Notes: generated from the letters alone by a model not told the origin. Positions 8,154 to 17,758 are shown, numbered from the stretch's first letter. The stretch is 50,391 bases of DNA from an uncultured Alphaproteobacteria bacterium (GCA_947259795.1 CAMYNJ010000134.1:1-50391), one strand, 5' to 3'. Numbers and translations: made by a program.

Positions 8154-9533
8154 ATGAACGCACTGGCGGAACCGAAAAATCAGAACAGGCAGCGTTTCGG
8201 ACGAATCCTGGAAAGGCTGAGGCTTACTGTCCTTGCCGTGCTCGTGATGTTTCTCGCATTCGTGGCCGGCGGGGTCAGCACCATCTTGAAGGCGCCGGTT
8301 GTCGACGATTTCATGCAAAGCGTCTCCATGGGCCTGTTCTATCTTTACGAGAGCAACGTCAATGCCGACACCTTCGACTATTTTTGGTATCCGGCCCATC
8401 TGCCGGGGCCAAAAGGAAAAAACCCCGTGGTGCTGAACGACGCAACGCGGGCCGGAACAGGATACAATCTGATTATCGGCACCCACGAGCAGGCAGCGAC
8501 GCTGATCGATATGGACGGCAAAATCGTCCACAAATGGGCCCGGCGCTTCGACGAGATCTGGTACGAAGCCCCGCAACTGGCGGACTACGACAGGCAGGAA
8601 GCGAATTACTGGGCCGAACAGGTGTATTGGCGGCGCGCGCACCTTTACCCGAACGGGGATATCCTGGTGATCTACGAGACGCCCTACCGCACGCCCTATG
8701 GGCTGGGGTTGGCCAAGCTGGACAAGGATTCGAATGTCATCTGGAAGATTGACGAGAACGTCCATCATGACACGGCGATTGGCCGGCGTGGCGAGATATA
8801 CACCCTCGGACAGGAAATCAATGAAACGGGCTACGAAGATTATCCGGCATTGAGGCCGCCCTTCATCGATGATTCCGTGTTGATCGTTTCGGCCGACGGA
8901 AAGGTCGAGAAGGAATTTTCGATCATCAAGGCGTTCCTGAATTCCCAGTATTCTGCCTTCCTGTCCTTCATGAGCTCGAATCTGCGAGGCGATGTCGTGC
9001 ATGCCAACACCGTGCAATATATCGACGGCGCGACGGCGCAAAAATTCGCTTTTGCCGATGAAGGCCATCTGCTGATCTCGGTGCGCGAGATGAACGTCAT
9101 CGCCGTACTGGACCCGGTGGCGGAACGCATCGTCTGGGCCCAGACCGGTCCGTGGAAGGCGCAACATGAACCGGTGATGCTGAACAACGGCCGGATCATA
9201 TTGTTCGATAATCAGGGTAACGATGGCGACGGCGGCGCCACGCGGATAATCGAATTCGACCCGATCAGTGGCGCCATCAACTGGAGCCATGAGGGAACGG
9301 TGGAGCAACCGTTGGACTCACCCTATTGGGGTTCGGTCCAGCGCCTTGAGAGCGGCAATACGATGATCGTGGAATCGACCAACGGGCGCGCCCTGGAAGT
9401 AACGCCTGAAGGCAAGATCGTCTGGGACTATCGTTCGCCCAACCGCAAGACCGAGGATGGTGAGGAGCTGGTTGCGCCCCTGATGGATGTCGTCCGGTTC
9501 GAACCGGGCGCATTGACCTTCCTGAACCGGTAA
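8154..9533 (+). CDS. Membrane-anchored arylsulfotransferase (ASST) family protein, copy 1
   Basis: This 459-residue protein has an Arg-rich N-terminus and one hydrophobic helix (about residues 25-45), followed by a periplasmic-type beta-propeller domain of the ASST family. Recognisable blades include LIDMDGKIVHKWARRF, WRRAHLYPNGDILVIYET, LDKDSNVIWKIDENVHHD, GEIYTL, HANTVQYID, QHEPVMLNNGRIILFDNQGN and SGNTMIVESTNGRALEVT. Conserved histidines in HHD, HANT and QHEP fit the histidine-based active site known for bacterial ASST. Characterised members transfer sulfate between phenolic esters and phenols, but many family members have no tested activity. A near full-length paralogue follows 96 bases downstream. 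Confidence 0.8.
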   Translation: MNALAEPKNQNRQRFGRILERLRLTVLAVLVMFLAFVAGGVSTILKAPVVDDFMQSVSMGLFYLYESNVNADTFDYFWYPAHLPGPKGKNPVVLNDATRAGTGYNLIIGTHEQAATLIDMDGKIVHKWARRFDEIWYEAPQLADYDRQEANYWAEQVYWRRAHLYPNGDILVIYETPYRTPYGLGLAKLDKDSNVIWKIDENVHHDTAIGRRGEIYTLGQEINETGYEDYPALRPPFIDDSVLIVSADGKVEKEFSIIKAFLNSQYSAFLSFMSSNLRGDVVHANTVQYIDGATAQKFAFADEGHLLISVREMNVIAVLDPVAERIVWAQTGPWKAQHEPVMLNNGRIILFDNQGNDGDGGATRIIEFDPISGAINWSHEGTVEQPLDSPYWGSVQRLESGNTMIVESTNGRALEVTPEGKIVWDYRSPNRKTEDGEELVAPLMDVVRFEPGALTFLNR

Positions 9534-9629
9534 TGCGCGACGCGCGACATATCGACGATTCACCCGGCCGCGACACCATGCACCGCTGACACGCCCTTAA
9601 TCAACCAGGTACAACCGGGAAACGCAAGA

Positions 9630-11009
9630 ATGGCCGATGCCACAAAGCAGACGACGCGGGCCGACGGCAAATCCAGCGAATTCGTCGAAGGGTTGAAGCT
9701 GTTCGTCCTAATGGTCGCAGTCGCTTTCCTGGCTTTCGTCGGCGGTGGCGTCGCCACCTATATGGGGGTCCAGCCGGTTACCGACTTCGTGCAAAAGACG
9801 TCGATGGTGGCCGTCTATTTTTACAAGACTACCTTCGAAAACGAGGAATTCGATCCGTTCTGGTATCCGGAACACATGCCCGCCGCCGCAGACGGCGCCC
9901 CGATTGTCCGCCACGATCCGAACCGGGCCTGGCAAGGACTGAATCTGGTAGTCAGCAACGGAACACAGGGCGCGCGCCTGATCGGCATGGACGGCGAAAC
10001 CGTCCACGAATGGTCAAAGTCTTTTGTCGACATCTGGGACAACCCGTCCCAGTCGCCGAGCATCGACGCGGACGAACCGGAAAACTGGGAAGACAAGATA
10101 TACTGGCGGCGCGCGCATCTACTCTCCAACGGCGATCTTCTGGTGGTCTTCGAAACGCCCCACCTGACACCTTATGGGCTGGGTCTGGCGAAGATCGACA
10201 AGGACTCGAATGTCGTCTGGAAGCTCAACGCGAACGTCCACCACGATTTGGCAGTCGGTCCGGCCGGCGAAATCTATACCCTGACCCAGAATATAAACGA
10301 GGCGGGCTATGCCGGCCTGCCGGAACTCAAGGCGCCTTTCATCGACGACATGGTGGCGGTGGTGTCGCCGGACGGCGCAATGCAAAAGGAAATCTCCATC
10401 GTGTCGGCGCTGCTGAATTCCGATTTCGCGCCGCTGCTGGGCCTGTTGAACCGGGACTACCTGCTGGGAGATGTCATGCACACCAATACGGTGCAGTATA
10501 TAGACGCGCGGACCGCCGCGCGCTTTCCCTTCGCGGAGCCCGGGCAATTACTGATTTCGATGCGCGAAATGAATATCATCGCCGTGCTGGACCCCGAAGA
10601 AGAGCGCATCGTCTGGGCCATGACCGGCATGTGGAAGGGCCAGCACGAACCACAGATGCTGGATAACGGGCGGATACTCCTGTACGACAATCAGGGCAAT
10701 CGCGGCGCCGGCGGCATGACCCGGGTCGTGGAGTTCGACCCGGTTACGGGCCGACTGGACTGGAGCTACGCGGGAACGGCCGAGGAGCCCCTGATCAGCA
10801 CAGTTTACGGGTCACAGCAACGGCTGGCCAACGGGAATACCCTGATCGTGGAATCGAACAATGGCAGGGCGATCGAAGTGACGCGCGAAGGCGAAATCGT
10901 CTGGGAATACCGTTCGCCGCTTCGCAAGGACTCGAAGAATGGGCCCCTCGTTATCGTCGTGCCGGATGTTGTCCGTGTGGACCCGAAATCACTGACATTC
11001 CTGGACTGA
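9630..11009 (+). CDS. Membrane-anchored arylsulfotransferase (ASST) family protein, copy 2
   Basis: Also 459 residues and collinear with the preceding gene, with the same N-terminal helix (about residues 26-48) and propeller motifs: LIGMDGETVHEWSKSF, WRRAHLLSNGDLLVVFET, IDKDSNVVWKLNANVHHD, HTNTVQYID and QHEPQMLDNGRILLYDNQGN. The two proteins are clearly a tandem duplication but have diverged throughout, so both are likely functional. GGGAAAC lies about 12 bases before the ATG. The next gene begins 9 bases after the stop, so copy 1, copy 2 and the methyltransferase probably form one operon. Confidence 0.8.
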   Translation: MADATKQTTRADGKSSEFVEGLKLFVLMVAVAFLAFVGGGVATYMGVQPVTDFVQKTSMVAVYFYKTTFENEEFDPFWYPEHMPAAADGAPIVRHDPNRAWQGLNLVVSNGTQGARLIGMDGETVHEWSKSFVDIWDNPSQSPSIDADEPENWEDKIYWRRAHLLSNGDLLVVFETPHLTPYGLGLAKIDKDSNVVWKLNANVHHDLAVGPAGEIYTLTQNINEAGYAGLPELKAPFIDDMVAVVSPDGAMQKEISIVSALLNSDFAPLLGLLNRDYLLGDVMHTNTVQYIDARTAARFPFAEPGQLLISMREMNIIAVLDPEEERIVWAMTGMWKGQHEPQMLDNGRILLYDNQGNRGAGGMTRVVEFDPVTGRLDWSYAGTAEEPLISTVYGSQQRLANGNTLIVESNNGRAIEVTREGEIVWEYRSPLRKDSKNGPLVIVVPDVVRVDPKSLTFLD

Positions 11010-11018
11010 CCGAGCGGG

Positions 11019-11825
11019 ATGTCCGACAGGCCGCATACGCCGCCGGCGGACCTTGTGACACCTGCCGCGACAGGGAACGCGGCGGCATTCAGCGCCGGAA
11101 CCGACAATGTCTTTGCGCGCGTCGCCGGGCGCTATGACCGGCTTTGCGACATTTTCAGCCTGTTTGTTCACCGCATCTGGAAGTCGCGCATGGCCGCCAG
11201 GATCGCCGCCCTTCGGGCCGGGACCATCCTGGATGTCGCTTCCGGCACGGGTCACATTCCCTTGCGCGTGCAGCGCATCATGAGGAAGCGGCCGGGCGCG
11301 GCAGCACCGGAAAAACTCTTGGTCACCGATCTCTGCCCCGAAATGCTGGCGATCGCCCGTGAAAACCTGGGCGACAGCGATCCCTGGCTCGAATACGCGA
11401 TTATGGATGCGCATCGCCTCGACAGCGTCGAGTCCGGTTCCGTCGACCTCTATTCGATCTCGTTCGCCATGAAGATCTGCGACCGCGGGCCGGTTCTGCG
11501 CGAAGCCATGCGGGTCCTGAAGCCGGGCGGGGTGTTCTTTTGCCTCGAAGCCGCCCGCATTCCCAACGGTTTCCTGCATGCCGCCTATCTGAAATATATG
11601 GACTGGTGCCTGCCCGTTATCGGACGGATCGCCGCCAACGGCGACCCAGCCGCCTACGGTTATCTGCTTCACGGCATTCACGAATTCCCGTCGCAGACCC
11701 GCTTTGCCGACGAGCTCGCTTCGCACGGTTTCGAGGATGTCCGTTTCGAAAATATGACCCTTGGCATCGTCGCGCTTCATACGGCCCGCAAACCACACGG
11801 TTCGCGGCCGGCCGAAAATCCCTGA
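11019..11825 (+). CDS. UbiE/COQ5-like SAM-dependent methyltransferase
   Basis: This 268-residue class I methyltransferase has DNVFARVAGRYDRLCDIFS at the N-terminus, SAM motif I ILDVASGTGHIPL, LVTDLCPEMLAIARENL, VDLYSISFAMKICDR and VLKPGGVFFCLEAARIPN, then GDPAAYGYLLHGIHEFPSQ. The last segment corresponds to the UbiE/COQ5 signature region. UbiE methylates the quinone ring in ubiquinone or menaquinone synthesis, but here the protein carries an N-terminal extension of about 25 residues and lies after two ASST genes, so it may methylate a different aromatic substrate. Nine bases separate it from ASST copy 2. Confidence 0.75.
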   Translation: MSDRPHTPPADLVTPAATGNAAAFSAGTDNVFARVAGRYDRLCDIFSLFVHRIWKSRMAARIAALRAGTILDVASGTGHIPLRVQRIMRKRPGAAAPEKLLVTDLCPEMLAIARENLGDSDPWLEYAIMDAHRLDSVESGSVDLYSISFAMKICDRGPVLREAMRVLKPGGVFFCLEAARIPNGFLHAAYLKYMDWCLPVIGRIAANGDPAAYGYLLHGIHEFPSQTRFADELASHGFEDVRFENMTLGIVALHTARKPHGSRPAENP

Positions 11826-11891
11826 CCGGTCTTGCGGAATCCGAACTTGCCGCTAACATCGCGGTTCTTTTTGCATTCGGAGACTCACCGC

Positions 11892-13645
11892 ATGTTCACC
11901 ACCCGCCCCGAAATCCTCGGCACCTTCGGCGTCGTCGCCTCGACCCACTGGCTGGCCTCTGCCGCCGGCATGGGCATCCTGGAGCGCGGCGGCAACGCCT
12001 TCGATGCGGCGGTGGCAGCCGGCATGGTGCTGCAGGTGGCCGAGCCGCATCTGAACGGGCCGGCCGGCGACATGCCGCTGATCATGCATACCGCGAAGAC
12101 CGGCGAGACCAGGGTGATCTGCGGCCAGGGCGCGGCGCCGGCCGGCGCGACCATCGCTCATTACCGGGGCCTGGGGCTGGAGATCGTGCCGGGGACCGGC
12201 CTGCTGGCCACCTGCATCCCAGGCGCCTTCGACGCCTGGATGCTGATGCTGCGCGACCATGGGACGATGCGCCTGGAAGAGGTGTTCGAGGCGGCGGTCG
12301 GCTATGCGGAGAACGGCGTGCCGCTGGTGCCCCGCATCATCGAGACCATCGAAACGGTGGAGGCGCTATTCCACGTGGAATGGCCGACCTCGGCGGCGCA
12401 ATGGCTGCCGGGCGGCAGGCTGCCGGTGGCGGGAACGCTGCTGGCCAACAAGATGCTGACGGCGACCTGGCGGCGCCTGATCGACGAGGCCAAGGCCGCG
12501 TCCGCCGACCGCACCGAACAGGTCGAAGCCGCGCGGCGCATCTGGGCCGAGGGCTTCGTCGCCGAGGCGATCGACCGCTTCTGTCGCGAAAATGCCGTGC
12601 TGGACGCCAGCGGCGACTGACACTGGACTACCACGGCCACACGATCTGCAAATGCGGCCCTTGGAGCCAGGGGCCGGCGCTGCTGCAAAACCTTTCGCTG
12701 CTGGCGGGCATGGATGTGGCCGCCATGGACCCGCTGGGGCCCGACTTCGTGCATACGGTCGTCGAATGCATGAAGCTGTCCTATGCCGACCGTGAGGCCT
12801 GGTACGGCGACCCCGATTTCGTCGAAGTGCCGGTCCACGACCTGTTGTCGAAATCCTATGCGGACGAACGCCGCGCGCTGATCGGCGAGACGGCCTCGCT
12901 GGAACTGCGCCCCGGCACGCCGAGCGGGCATGCGCCGAAACTGGCCGATTTCATCCTGGAGGGCCGCACCGTCACCCCGATGGTCGCCGGCGCCGGCGAG
13001 CCCACCGTGGCGCGCTATGGCTCGACCGACGACGACCCAGGCACCCGGCCCGACGGCAGCACCCGGGGCGACACCTGCCATATCGACATCATCGACCGCT
13101 GGGGCAACATGGTGTCGGCCACGCCCAGCGGCGGCTGGCTGCAGAGCTCGCCGCTGATCCCCGAACTGGGCTTCGCGCTGGGCTCGCGGGCGCAAATGTT
13201 CTGGCTGGAGGAAGGGCTGCCGGCCAGCCTGGCGCCGGGCAAGCGGCCGCGCACGACGCTCACGCCGTCCTTCGTGCTGCGCGGCGGCGAGGCCTGGATG
13301 CCCTTCGGCACGCCGGGCGGCGACCAGCAGGACCAGTGGCAGCTGATCATGCTGCTGCGGCACCTGCATCACGGACTGAATCTGCAGGAGGTGATCGACA
13401 TACCCTCTTTCCACAGCGAGCACTGGCCCAGCTCGTTCTACCCCCGCGGATCTCGCCCCGGCGTGCTGGTCATGGAAGGGCGCTGGGACGCGCGAGTGGT
13501 TGAGGAACTGCGCCGCCGCGGCCACGAAGTCGAGGTCGGCCTCGACTGGTCGGAGGGCCGCCTGACCGCCGCCAAGAAGGAAGACGGCCTGCTGAAAGCC
13601 GCCGCCAACCCGCGCGGCATGCAGGGCTACGCCGTGGGGCGGTAG
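11892..13645 (+). pseudogene. Gamma-glutamyltransferase-family gene broken by internal deletion and frame change
   Basis: The N-terminal part (ATG 11892, GGAG at 11879-11882) reads FGVVASTHWLASAAGMGILERGGNAFDAAVAAG and runs to a TGA at 12618-12620. The remainder continues in another frame from about 12617 with LTLDYHGHTICKCGPWSQGP to the stop at 13645. The downstream part includes the expected Ntn-hydrolase nucleophile threonine in RGDTCHIDIIDRWGNMVSATPSGG, and GTPGGDQQDQW. From memory of the family, about 20-25 residues (the GLLTGDDMA-W region) normally lie between the two parts. The lesion is therefore probably a deletion of a length not divisible by three rather than a one-base slip. Either the gene is inactivated or the assembly is wrong here. 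Confidence 0.8.
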
Positions 13646-13649
13646 GCCC

Positions 13650-14258
13650 TCACCGCACCGGATGTTCCGGGCCGCGGCCGCGGAACTGGTCGATGAAAGC
13701 GGCTGCCGGCGCGGCCTCGAACGGCTTCATCCGCAGCGTCCTGTTCCAGGCGGTCAGAACCAATTCCTCGCCGATTCCGGGGGCCGGGGTAAGGACGACG
13801 CCGCTCCAGGGGCCGGTGTACAGGCCGGCCCATTGCTTGAGCATCGCCATCGCTTCCGATGGCGGCGCATCGTAATAGATCACCACCATGCCATGCTCGA
13901 TGGAATGCACCAGTTTCGTCGGAGGCTGAACCCTATCGTAGACGCCGGGATTGATCCAGTTCTGGTCGTGCGGGCCGGATGTCGGGAATTGATCCGGATA
14001 GCCCATGGGCTGCCCCAGGGCAATATGCCCGCCGCCCGCGCTACGTCCGGTCTCGACCTGCGCCAGTGCGGCCCGGCCGGACCGCGCAAGTTCGAGGAAG
14101 GCAGCTTCCACACCCTTGCCCTGCTGCCATTGCCAGCCGAACCATGCGGCAAGGATCACAGCGCCACCGATCACCGCCCATTCCCAAGGTTTCACCTTGT
14201 ACCGGGTCTTGCCTGGCGCCGCGCCGGCTTGTTTGCGATTTTTCCCGCCTTTGGCCAT
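13650..14258 (-). CDS. DUF3105 membrane-anchored protein
   Basis: This 202-residue protein has a Lys/Arg-rich start, one hydrophobic helix (about residues 27-46) and a DUF3105 domain. Family landmarks are YPDQFPTSGPHDQNW, GVYDRVQPPTKLVHSIEHGMVVIYYD and a C-terminal VLTAWNRTLRM. The conserved histidines in SGPH and IEHG are those expected for the family, whose function is unknown. Its stop lies 4 bases from the end of the convergent gamma-glutamyltransferase remnant, leaving no room for a separate terminator. Confidence 0.82.
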   Translation of the reverse strand: MAKGGKNRKQAGAAPGKTRYKVKPWEWAVIGGAVILAAWFGWQWQQGKGVEAAFLELARSGRAALAQVETGRSAGGGHIALGQPMGYPDQFPTSGPHDQNWINPGVYDRVQPPTKLVHSIEHGMVVIYYDAPPSEAMAMLKQWAGLYTGPWSGVVLTPAPGIGEELVLTAWNRTLRMKPFEAAPAAAFIDQFRGRGPEHPVR

Positions 14259-14481
14259 CTTTCCCGTCTTCCCTCCGTACCGTGGTTTTTTTCACTCCGC
14301 CATTTGCCCGACAATAATCATTTCACGGAGCGAAGGAAATAAAGTTTCCGTGGCATGCCCGCTAAAGGCGACAGCCAACCCCGCAACATCCCGGAACATG
14401 TGGCCTGGCGCAAGTTGGGAGCGACCCCCGTTAACGATACATGGCCACGATACCGTCAACTTTCGGCTGTACCGTGGCTTC

Positions 14482-15072
14482 ATGGAGCATACTACTTCGT
14501 ACCGCATGTCCCTGGCCTTTATGGTTTCCGTGGCGATCACCGCCGGGGTTTCGGCGCCCGTCGACTCGCAAGAGCGGGAAAGCGGGATCATTCGCATGGC
14601 CCGGATGCTGCCGGACCAGCCCGAGTTCCAGTGCGTTGCGAATAGCGAGTTCTCAATCGCGGGGCTGAAACTCTATGAGGAAATGGCGGCGCTGGGAGCT
14701 TTGGGCACACCGAATTCCCTGGCACGCGGATTCGGTGAAGACGACGACGGCGGCTATGTTCTGACGACTTATCGTTACGGCGGACTGGAGGTGGATGTGG
14801 TGCGCGGCCGCATTGATCGGATCGAGGCGCGCGCACCGGCCTGGCCAACGCCGGCTGGGTTGATGGCCGGGATGGAACGGGCCGAGACACTCGCCCTGCT
14901 CGGTCACGAGCCAGCCCCGGACCATCTGCATGACGGCGTCTACAGTTTCAGCGGCTGCCCGGAATGGCGCGGCGGCGAACTGGTCTGGGACCACGCGAAC
15001 CACTATTTCGAATTCGCTTTCGGCGAAGACGGCCGTCTTGCCTTCGTCCGCCTGATCGCGGACAGACCATGA
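14482..15072 (+). CDS. Secreted protein of unknown function
   Basis: From ATG 14482 the product has 196 residues; ATG 14506 gives a tighter signal peptide (MSLAFMVSVAITAGVSA). Neither has a strong ribosome binding site. The mature part has three cysteines and the segments GGYVLTTYRYGGLEVDVVRGRIDRIEA and HYFEFAFGEDGRLAFVRL, which look like beta-hairpins. I do not recognise the family. The next gene starts 18 bases later and is also secreted, so the two are likely co-transcribed. The 223 bases upstream (14259-14481) are a divergent promoter region with no feature I can name. Confidence 0.65.
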   Translation: MEHTTSYRMSLAFMVSVAITAGVSAPVDSQERESGIIRMARMLPDQPEFQCVANSEFSIAGLKLYEEMAALGALGTPNSLARGFGEDDDGGYVLTTYRYGGLEVDVVRGRIDRIEARAPAWPTPAGLMAGMERAETLALLGHEPAPDHLHDGVYSFSGCPEWRGGELVWDHANHYFEFAFGEDGRLAFVRLIADRP

Positions 15073-15090
15073 CATCTGTCGAGGTATGAA

Positions 15091-15702
15091 ATGCCCGTAA
15101 TATTGTCGCTCCGCACGGCCATTATCGCGCTTTTTCTGATAGTCACGACCGTAGCGCCGTCGCTGGCCGACGGCTTCGATTACACCGCGCGGACCGGCAT
15201 CGTCTATCTCGACAAGGCCGGGGCGCCGCTTTTTGAAATCCCGTCGACAGATGCCGAAAGACCGCCGCTACTGGAGGTCGGCACGACCGTCAATGTGGTG
15301 ACTGTCGGATTCGGCGGCGTACAGCGCCTCGTTCAGGCAAAGACAGCCGGTGCGGCCATCATCGTTCCGCCCGGAGATGACCGGCTGGCGCTCGATGGCG
15401 CAAATGGCGATACGGCCCGCTACAAATTGGCGATAATCGGCGACGCCGAACTGCGGCCGGGCGCCGTGGGGTTCGGCCTCGCCGGTGTTGCCGATGGCTG
15501 CAAGGCATCGGAAACAGTCGTATCGTGCGATCTGGAACCCGACGGCCCGCCCCTGTTTTTCCGCGTCTGCGCAAGCCGCGAGGGGCTGCATTATTCCGTC
15601 TGGTCGGGCAAGCCGCTGGAAGGCGCTCGGCGCTGGCGCGCCTATTACTACCTCGGCTATGACGTCGAACCCGATTGCACCGAACGGGATTTTTCGGATT
15701 AA
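15091..15702 (+). CDS. Secreted protein of unknown function
   Basis: This 203-residue protein has a signal peptide ending near APSLA (residue 26) and a GAGG at 15081-15084 six bases before the ATG. The mature part is short-strand rich: TGIVYLDKAGAPLFEIPS, LEVGTTVNVVTVGFGG, and a cysteine-containing C-terminal half (DGCKA, VSCDLEPDG, FRVCAS, PDCTERD). The four cysteines suggest disulfides in the periplasm. No family recognised. It ends 40 bases from the convergent histidine-kinase gene, and no hairpin terminator stands out there. Confidence 0.7.
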   Translation: MPVILSLRTAIIALFLIVTTVAPSLADGFDYTARTGIVYLDKAGAPLFEIPSTDAERPPLLEVGTTVNVVTVGFGGVQRLVQAKTAGAAIIVPPGDDRLALDGANGDTARYKLAIIGDAELRPGAVGFGLAGVADGCKASETVVSCDLEPDGPPLFFRVCASREGLHYSVWSGKPLEGARRWRAYYYLGYDVEPDCTERDFSD

Positions 15703-15742
15703 GGCCTTGGTCGGCGACCTTCGGGCCGCAACGCCACCGGGG

Positions 15743-17071
15743 CTACTCTGCCACGGGCAGTTCCAGTAACGCCTTCAGCCCGCCAAGCGCAGACTCTTCA
15801 AGCGACAACCGCCCCCGGTAGATCTCGGCGATGTCGCAAACAATCCCGAGCCCCAGCCCGGCCCCGGCCACCGCCTCGTCAAGCCGGCGGCCGCGGGCCA
15901 GCACCGCCTCGCGATGTTCCGCTGCTATGCCTGGCCCGTCGTCCTCCACGGCGATCCGAAGCCAACGACCGTCCAGTGCCGCGGAGACCTTAAGCCGACT
16001 GCGGGCCCACTTGCAGGCATTGTCCATCAGATTGCCCAGCATCTCCTCCAAATCCTGTGCATCCCCGGCAAAGTAAAGCCCCACCATCCCCGCGCCATCC
16101 ATGGCGAGGCCGCGCTCGCGGTAGAGCAGTTCCAGGGAGAAGCAAAGCCCATCGAAAATCTCGGCGACCGACGTGCGAACGCCAATCGCCCCGCCGGGTC
16201 CGGCGACGCGCGCGCGCGACAGATGGCGGTTCATCGAGCTGTTCATCGCGATGACCTGCGAGGACAACAGCTTGCCTGCCTCGCCCTCGATCTCGCGCGC
16301 CTGTTGCGCCAACACCATAAGCGGATGCTTGAGAGCATGCGCCAAATCTCCAGCCTGGGTCCGCGCGCGGGCCAGCAGGGCCGCATTATGGTCCAGCACG
16401 GCGTTCAGTTCCTCCACGACAGGCTCTATTTCGGCCGGGTACTGCTCCGGCAGGCGCTGGGCCCGGCCCGACCTGATATCGGCAAGTGATCGCTGAAGAT
16501 CGGTAAGCGGGTGCAGGCCGAACCGCACCTGGAAGATCACAGCGCCAACCAGCCCGATCCCCAGCACGAGCAGCGTTACGCCGGTAATCGCAGAGAAGCG
16601 CCGGACATCGTTCGTTATGTCGCTGACCGGACCGGCCACCGCGAAGCGGAAAGGCTCCGCCCCTCCGGGCAGGGTTATCGGGCGCGTTATGACCCGCAAT
16701 CGGGCGCCGGCCGGACCGATCAGCTGCAGCAGGCCGTCATCGCCCATGGATGGCGGTTGCAGCGCCATCCCGGCCAGGGACTGGGACTGCGCGACCATCC
16801 GGTCCCCGCGCGATATTTGCCAGTACCAACCGGAACCGGGCCGATTGAAACGCGGGTCGACGGGAGTCCAGGTTAGCTGAAACCGCCCGGAAACGTCGAT
16901 TTCGCCGGCCGCGACCAGCTCCTCGATCTGGTCCGACAGCTCGCGGTCGAAGCGCCGCTCGACGTGATCGCGGAACATAAGGACCAGAACCATGTCCGCG
17001 GCGAAAAGACTGACCGCGATCAAGCCCGCCGCCGCCAGCGCGAGACGCCTGGAAAGGCTAGCGCGCCGCAT
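15743..17071 (-). CDS. Sensor histidine kinase, PhoQ/FeuQ-like
   Basis: I choose ATG 17071, which overlaps the response-regulator gene by 14 bases and gives 442 residues; a start at 17131 would add 20 Arg-rich residues inside that gene. Order of parts: membrane helix 1 (about 10-32), an extracytoplasmic sensor segment (33-160), helix 2 (162-182), HAMP (183-235), the H-box GDLAHALKHPLMVL with His245 as phosphoacceptor, and an ATPase domain with the N-box LMDNACKWA, G1 EDDGPGI and G2 GAGLGLGI. The HALKHPL version of the H-box resembles the PhoQ group, known for sensing divalent cations or cationic peptides. The sensor segment here is not a recognisable PhoQ PAS domain, so the ligand is open. 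Confidence 0.88.
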   Translation of the reverse strand: MRRASLSRRLALAAAGLIAVSLFAADMVLVLMFRDHVERRFDRELSDQIEELVAAGEIDVSGRFQLTWTPVDPRFNRPGSGWYWQISRGDRMVAQSQSLAGMALQPPSMGDDGLLQLIGPAGARLRVITRPITLPGGAEPFRFAVAGPVSDITNDVRRFSAITGVTLLVLGIGLVGAVIFQVRFGLHPLTDLQRSLADIRSGRAQRLPEQYPAEIEPVVEELNAVLDHNAALLARARTQAGDLAHALKHPLMVLAQQAREIEGEAGKLLSSQVIAMNSSMNRHLSRARVAGPGGAIGVRTSVAEIFDGLCFSLELLYRERGLAMDGAGMVGLYFAGDAQDLEEMLGNLMDNACKWARSRLKVSAALDGRWLRIAVEDDGPGIAAEHREAVLARGRRLDEAVAGAGLGLGIVCDIAEIYRGRLSLEESALGGLKALLELPVAE

Positions 17072-17738
17072 TCTGCGCCGGCGGCCCGGCGAGCCGGTAT
17101 CCCTGACCGCGTCTGGTTTCGATGAGCCCACGCCCCAGTTTTCGACGCAGGCGGTTGATGAGCACTTCGATCACGTTGGAATCCCGGTCGAAATCCTGCC
17201 CATAGATATGATCGGTCAGTTCGGTCTTGGAAATGATGCGTCCCACATGATGCATAAGATAGGACAATGTACGGTATTCGAGCGCCGTCAGCGCAACCGG
17301 GCGGCCCGACAGCGTCACCCGGTTGGTGGCGGGATCGAGCTCAACGTGACCGCAACTCATCACCGGATTCGCGTGGCCGCTGGATCGACGGATCAAAGCC
17401 TCGACGCGCGCCAGCATCTCTTCCAGTTCGAAAGGCTTGGCCAAGTAGTCGTCGGCCCCCGCACGAAGCCCCGTCACCTTGTCGCGCCAGGTGTCGCGCG
17501 CCGTCAGCACCAGTACCGGCATCCGCCGCCCGTCATGGCGCCAGCGCCGCAGGATTGTCAGCCCGTCGACTCCCGGCAGGCCGAGATCCAGAATCACCGC
17601 ATCGTAATCCTCGGTCTCGCCCATGAACTGAGCCTCTTCTCCGGCCCCGGCCGCCTCTACGACATAGCCGGCGCCACGCAGGGTCTCGATGACCTGTCCC
17701 GCGATGCGCGTGTCATCCTCCACCACAAGTATTCGCAA
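17058..17738 (-). CDS. OmpR/PhoP-family response regulator
   Basis: This 226-residue protein has a receiver domain with acidic pocket VEDD (residues 7-10), phosphoacceptor Asp51 in VILDLGLPG, and LVLTARD and LAKPFE with the conserved Thr and Lys. The C-terminal winged helix carries LTALEYRTLSYLMHH and the recognition region DRDSNVIEVLINRLRRKLG, ending RRGQGYRL. That recognition helix closely resembles PhoP/FeuP regulators of alphaproteobacteria. It lies 20 bases after the PepSY gene and overlaps the kinase gene, so the three are one operon. Confidence 0.92.
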   Translation of the reverse strand: MRILVVEDDTRIAGQVIETLRGAGYVVEAAGAGEEAQFMGETEDYDAVILDLGLPGVDGLTILRRWRHDGRRMPVLVLTARDTWRDKVTGLRAGADDYLAKPFELEEMLARVEALIRRSSGHANPVMSCGHVELDPATNRVTLSGRPVALTALEYRTLSYLMHHVGRIISKTELTDHIYGQDFDRDSNVIEVLINRLRRKLGRGLIETRRGQGYRLAGPPAQNAAR

Positions 17739-17758
17739 CGGCCCCGCGCCCCTACAAA

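Noticed and set aside
8115-9308. 397-codon minus-strand frame opposite the first ASST gene
   Set aside because: It lies antisense to conserved propeller motifs and resembles no family; other GC-rich shadows in the window look the same.
11540-12616. Open frame continuous with the gamma-glutamyltransferase C-terminal half
   Set aside because: Upstream of 12617 this frame is Arg-rich shadow sequence overlapping the methyltransferase and the real N-terminal half; only the part after 12617 is family sequence.
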